DNA of 6,474 bases from Candidatus Pelagibacterales bacterium (GTDB taxonomy: Bacteria; Pseudomonadota; Alphaproteobacteria; TMED109): contig PCCU01000010.1 of NCBI GenBank assembly GCA_002732015.1, positions 28,699 to 35,172 on the forward strand, written 5' to 3'. The position numbers and the translations under genes were made by a program. A model generated the notes under the pieces. It was given only the letters and a program-made list of their open reading frames with translations, did no database searches and was not told where the DNA came from. Positions 5,296 through 6,474 of the stretch are shown one piece after another. Numbering within the stretch: the first letter of the stretch is position 1; each line of letters starts with the position of its first letter.

Positions 5296-6474
5296 TCATT
5301 CCCACTCTATTGTTGCTGGCGGTTTACTTGTTATATCAAACAAAACTCTATTGACTCCTTTAACTTCTCCTATAATTCTTCCAGAAAGCCCTTTTAAAAA
5401 TTCTTCTTTAAAATAATAAATATCTGCTGTCATACCATCAGTAGAGGTAATAGCTCTAATAGAAATTGTATATTCGTATGATCTACTGTCTCCCATAACT
5501 CCAACACTTTTTACAGGTAAAAGAACACAGAATGCTTGCCATATTTTATTATATAGATTGCTTTTAACTAATTCATCTATGTAAATTTTATCTGCTTCTT
5601 TTAGAATGTTAACCTTTTTATATGTAATCTTTCCTGGAATTCTAATTGCCAATCCAGGTCCAGGAAAAGGATGTCTTTGTATTATATTTTTAGGTAACCC
5701 CAATTTATCACCTAATTCTCTTACCTCATCTTTAAATAATTCTCTTAAAGGTTCAATTAACCTTAAATTAAGTCTCTTAGGTAAACCTCCAACATTGTGG
5801 TGTGATTTTATTGCTTTTGAATTATTTCCTTCAATTTTTTTTGACTCTATTACATCAGGATATAGCGTGCCTTGTGCTAAAAATTTTGCATTTTTAATTT
5901 TCTTTGCCTCTTTTTCAAAAATTTTGATAAATTCTTTTCCTATAATTTTTCGTTTTCTTTCTGGGTCTGCAATATTCTTTAGTTTTAAATAAAAAATTTT
6001 GCTAGCATTTATATAAACGAGCTTGGAGTTCATGTATTTGTTAAAATTATTTTTAACTTCTATTTCTTCTTCTTTTCTTAAAAATCCATGATTTACAAAT
6101 ATACAAATTAGCTTCTTTCCTATTACCTTACTTAATAAAGCTGCAACTACTGAGGAATCAACTCCTCCTGATAATCCGCATATTACTTTTTCATTTCCAA
6201 CCTTATTTTTAATGTCTGTTATTTTTCTGTTTAAAAAGTTTTCTATTTTCCAGTTAGATTTAATTTTGCATATCTTAGTTAGAAAATTTTCAATTATTAT
6301 TTTACCAGAAATGGTATGTATTACTTCAGGATGAAACTGCAGACCATAAATGTTTTTTTTTATATTACCAATAGAAGCTATATTATTAGCTTTTGTTTTA
6401 GCTAATTTATCAAATCCCTTTGGAAGAGTTACTACCTCATCACCATGGCTCATCCAGACTTGTGAAGCATTATT
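5296..6474 (-). CDS. guaA: GMP synthase, glutamine-hydrolysing (N-terminus cut by window edge)
   Basis: GuaA makes GMP from XMP, ATP and glutamine in the cytoplasm, the last step of guanine nucleotide synthesis. The 392 visible residues start inside the glutamine amidotransferase domain and run to the normal C-terminus KPPATIEWE. The frame is open to the right edge (NNASQVWMSHGD), so the Met at 6453 is internal. Compared with the roughly 525-residue E. coli protein, about 130 N-terminal residues, including the nucleophile Cys, lie outside. The visible amidotransferase residues are His48 and Glu50 in QFHPEV. The ATP-pyrophosphatase domain has the P-loop LSGGVDSS (101-108), LAQGTLYPDVIES (199-211) and KSHHNVGGLP (223-232). 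The C-terminal dimerisation and XMP-binding domain begins with HPFPGPGLAIR (268-278). All key residues seen are intact, so it is probably functional. A run of nine T (6353-6361, plus strand) lies within it without breaking the frame. Confidence 0.97.
   Translation of the reverse strand, partial: NNASQVWMSHGDEVVTLPKGFDKLAKTKANNIASIGNIKKNIYGLQFHPEVIHTISGKIIIENFLTKICKIKSNWKIENFLNRKITDIKNKVGNEKVICGLSGGVDSSVVAALLSKVIGKKLICIFVNHGFLRKEEEIEVKNNFNKYMNSKLVYINASKIFYLKLKNIADPERKRKIIGKEFIKIFEKEAKKIKNAKFLAQGTLYPDVIESKKIEGNNSKAIKSHHNVGGLPKRLNLRLIEPLRELFKDEVRELGDKLGLPKNIIQRHPFPGPGLAIRIPGKITYKKVNILKEADKIYIDELVKSNLYNKIWQAFCVLLPVKSVGVMGDSRSYEYTISIRAITSTDGMTADIYYFKEEFLKGLSGRIIGEVKGVNRVLFDITSKPPATIEWE

Noticed and set aside
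5606..5992. Open frame of 128 codons on the plus strand
   Set aside because: It is antisense to the ATP-pyrophosphatase and C-terminal parts of guaA, which are intact and well conserved; it is a shadow frame.
6451..6453. ATG at 6453 as the start of guaA
   Set aside because: The frame continues upstream to the window edge and encodes the conserved VW before MSHGD, so this Met is internal to the amidotransferase domain.
1..6474. Alternative genetic code with TGA as Trp, considered because of the extreme AT content
   Set aside because: Trp residues at conserved sites are TGG, and TGA ends guaA, the DUF5665-like gene and the methyltransferase gene at family-typical positions.

Overview
The window is about 6.5 kb of compact, very AT-rich bacterial DNA (by eye roughly 30 % G+C or a little less). 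Gaps are short, several genes overlap, lysine and asparagine content is high, and the standard code is used (TGA stops; every Trp I read is TGG). The gene types (GMP synthase with small DUF5665 and DUF3147 membrane proteins, a Tat-type aldo/keto reductase, a 2-hydroxychromene-2-carboxylate isomerase-like protein) suggest a free-living proteobacterium with a streamlined genome, most likely a marine alphaproteobacterium. That placement is inference from gene content and composition, not from a marker phylogeny.

Right block, minus strand, read right to left: the C-terminal three quarters of guaA (5296-6474, cut by the window edge); a small DUF5665-like membrane protein (4967-5233); then, behind a good sigma70-like promoter (4950-4977), a DUF3147-like membrane protein (4541-4882) overlapping a YgjP/DUF45 metallopeptidase (3856-4548). 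Left block: a plus-strand aldo/keto reductase with a twin-arginine leader (2944-3855), convergent with the metallopeptidase with no bases between the two stop codons. A 78-bp AT-rich divergent promoter region follows (2866-2943). On the minus strand come a class I SAM methyltransferase (2035-2865), a DsbA/HCCA-isomerase-type thioredoxin-fold protein overlapping it by 14 nt (1443-2048), and a fumarate reductase/succinate dehydrogenase-type flavoprotein (1-1385, cut by the left edge). The last gap contains the palindrome TGACCGGTCA, GC-rich for this window and a candidate operator for the flavoprotein gene.

How they may work together: guaA makes GMP, and nothing ties its small membrane neighbours to that reaction except position. 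The methyltransferase, thioredoxin-fold protein, flavoprotein and divergent reductase are all small-molecule redox or transfer enzymes and could form a catabolic or modification pathway, but no substrate can be read from the sequence. No RNA gene, mobile element, CRISPR array or long direct repeat was seen, and no stretch over 300 bases lacks a gene. I found no convincing wholly new system. The items most worth checking are the altered active site of the flavoprotein, the TGACCGGTCA operator candidate and the Tat-type aldo/keto reductase.
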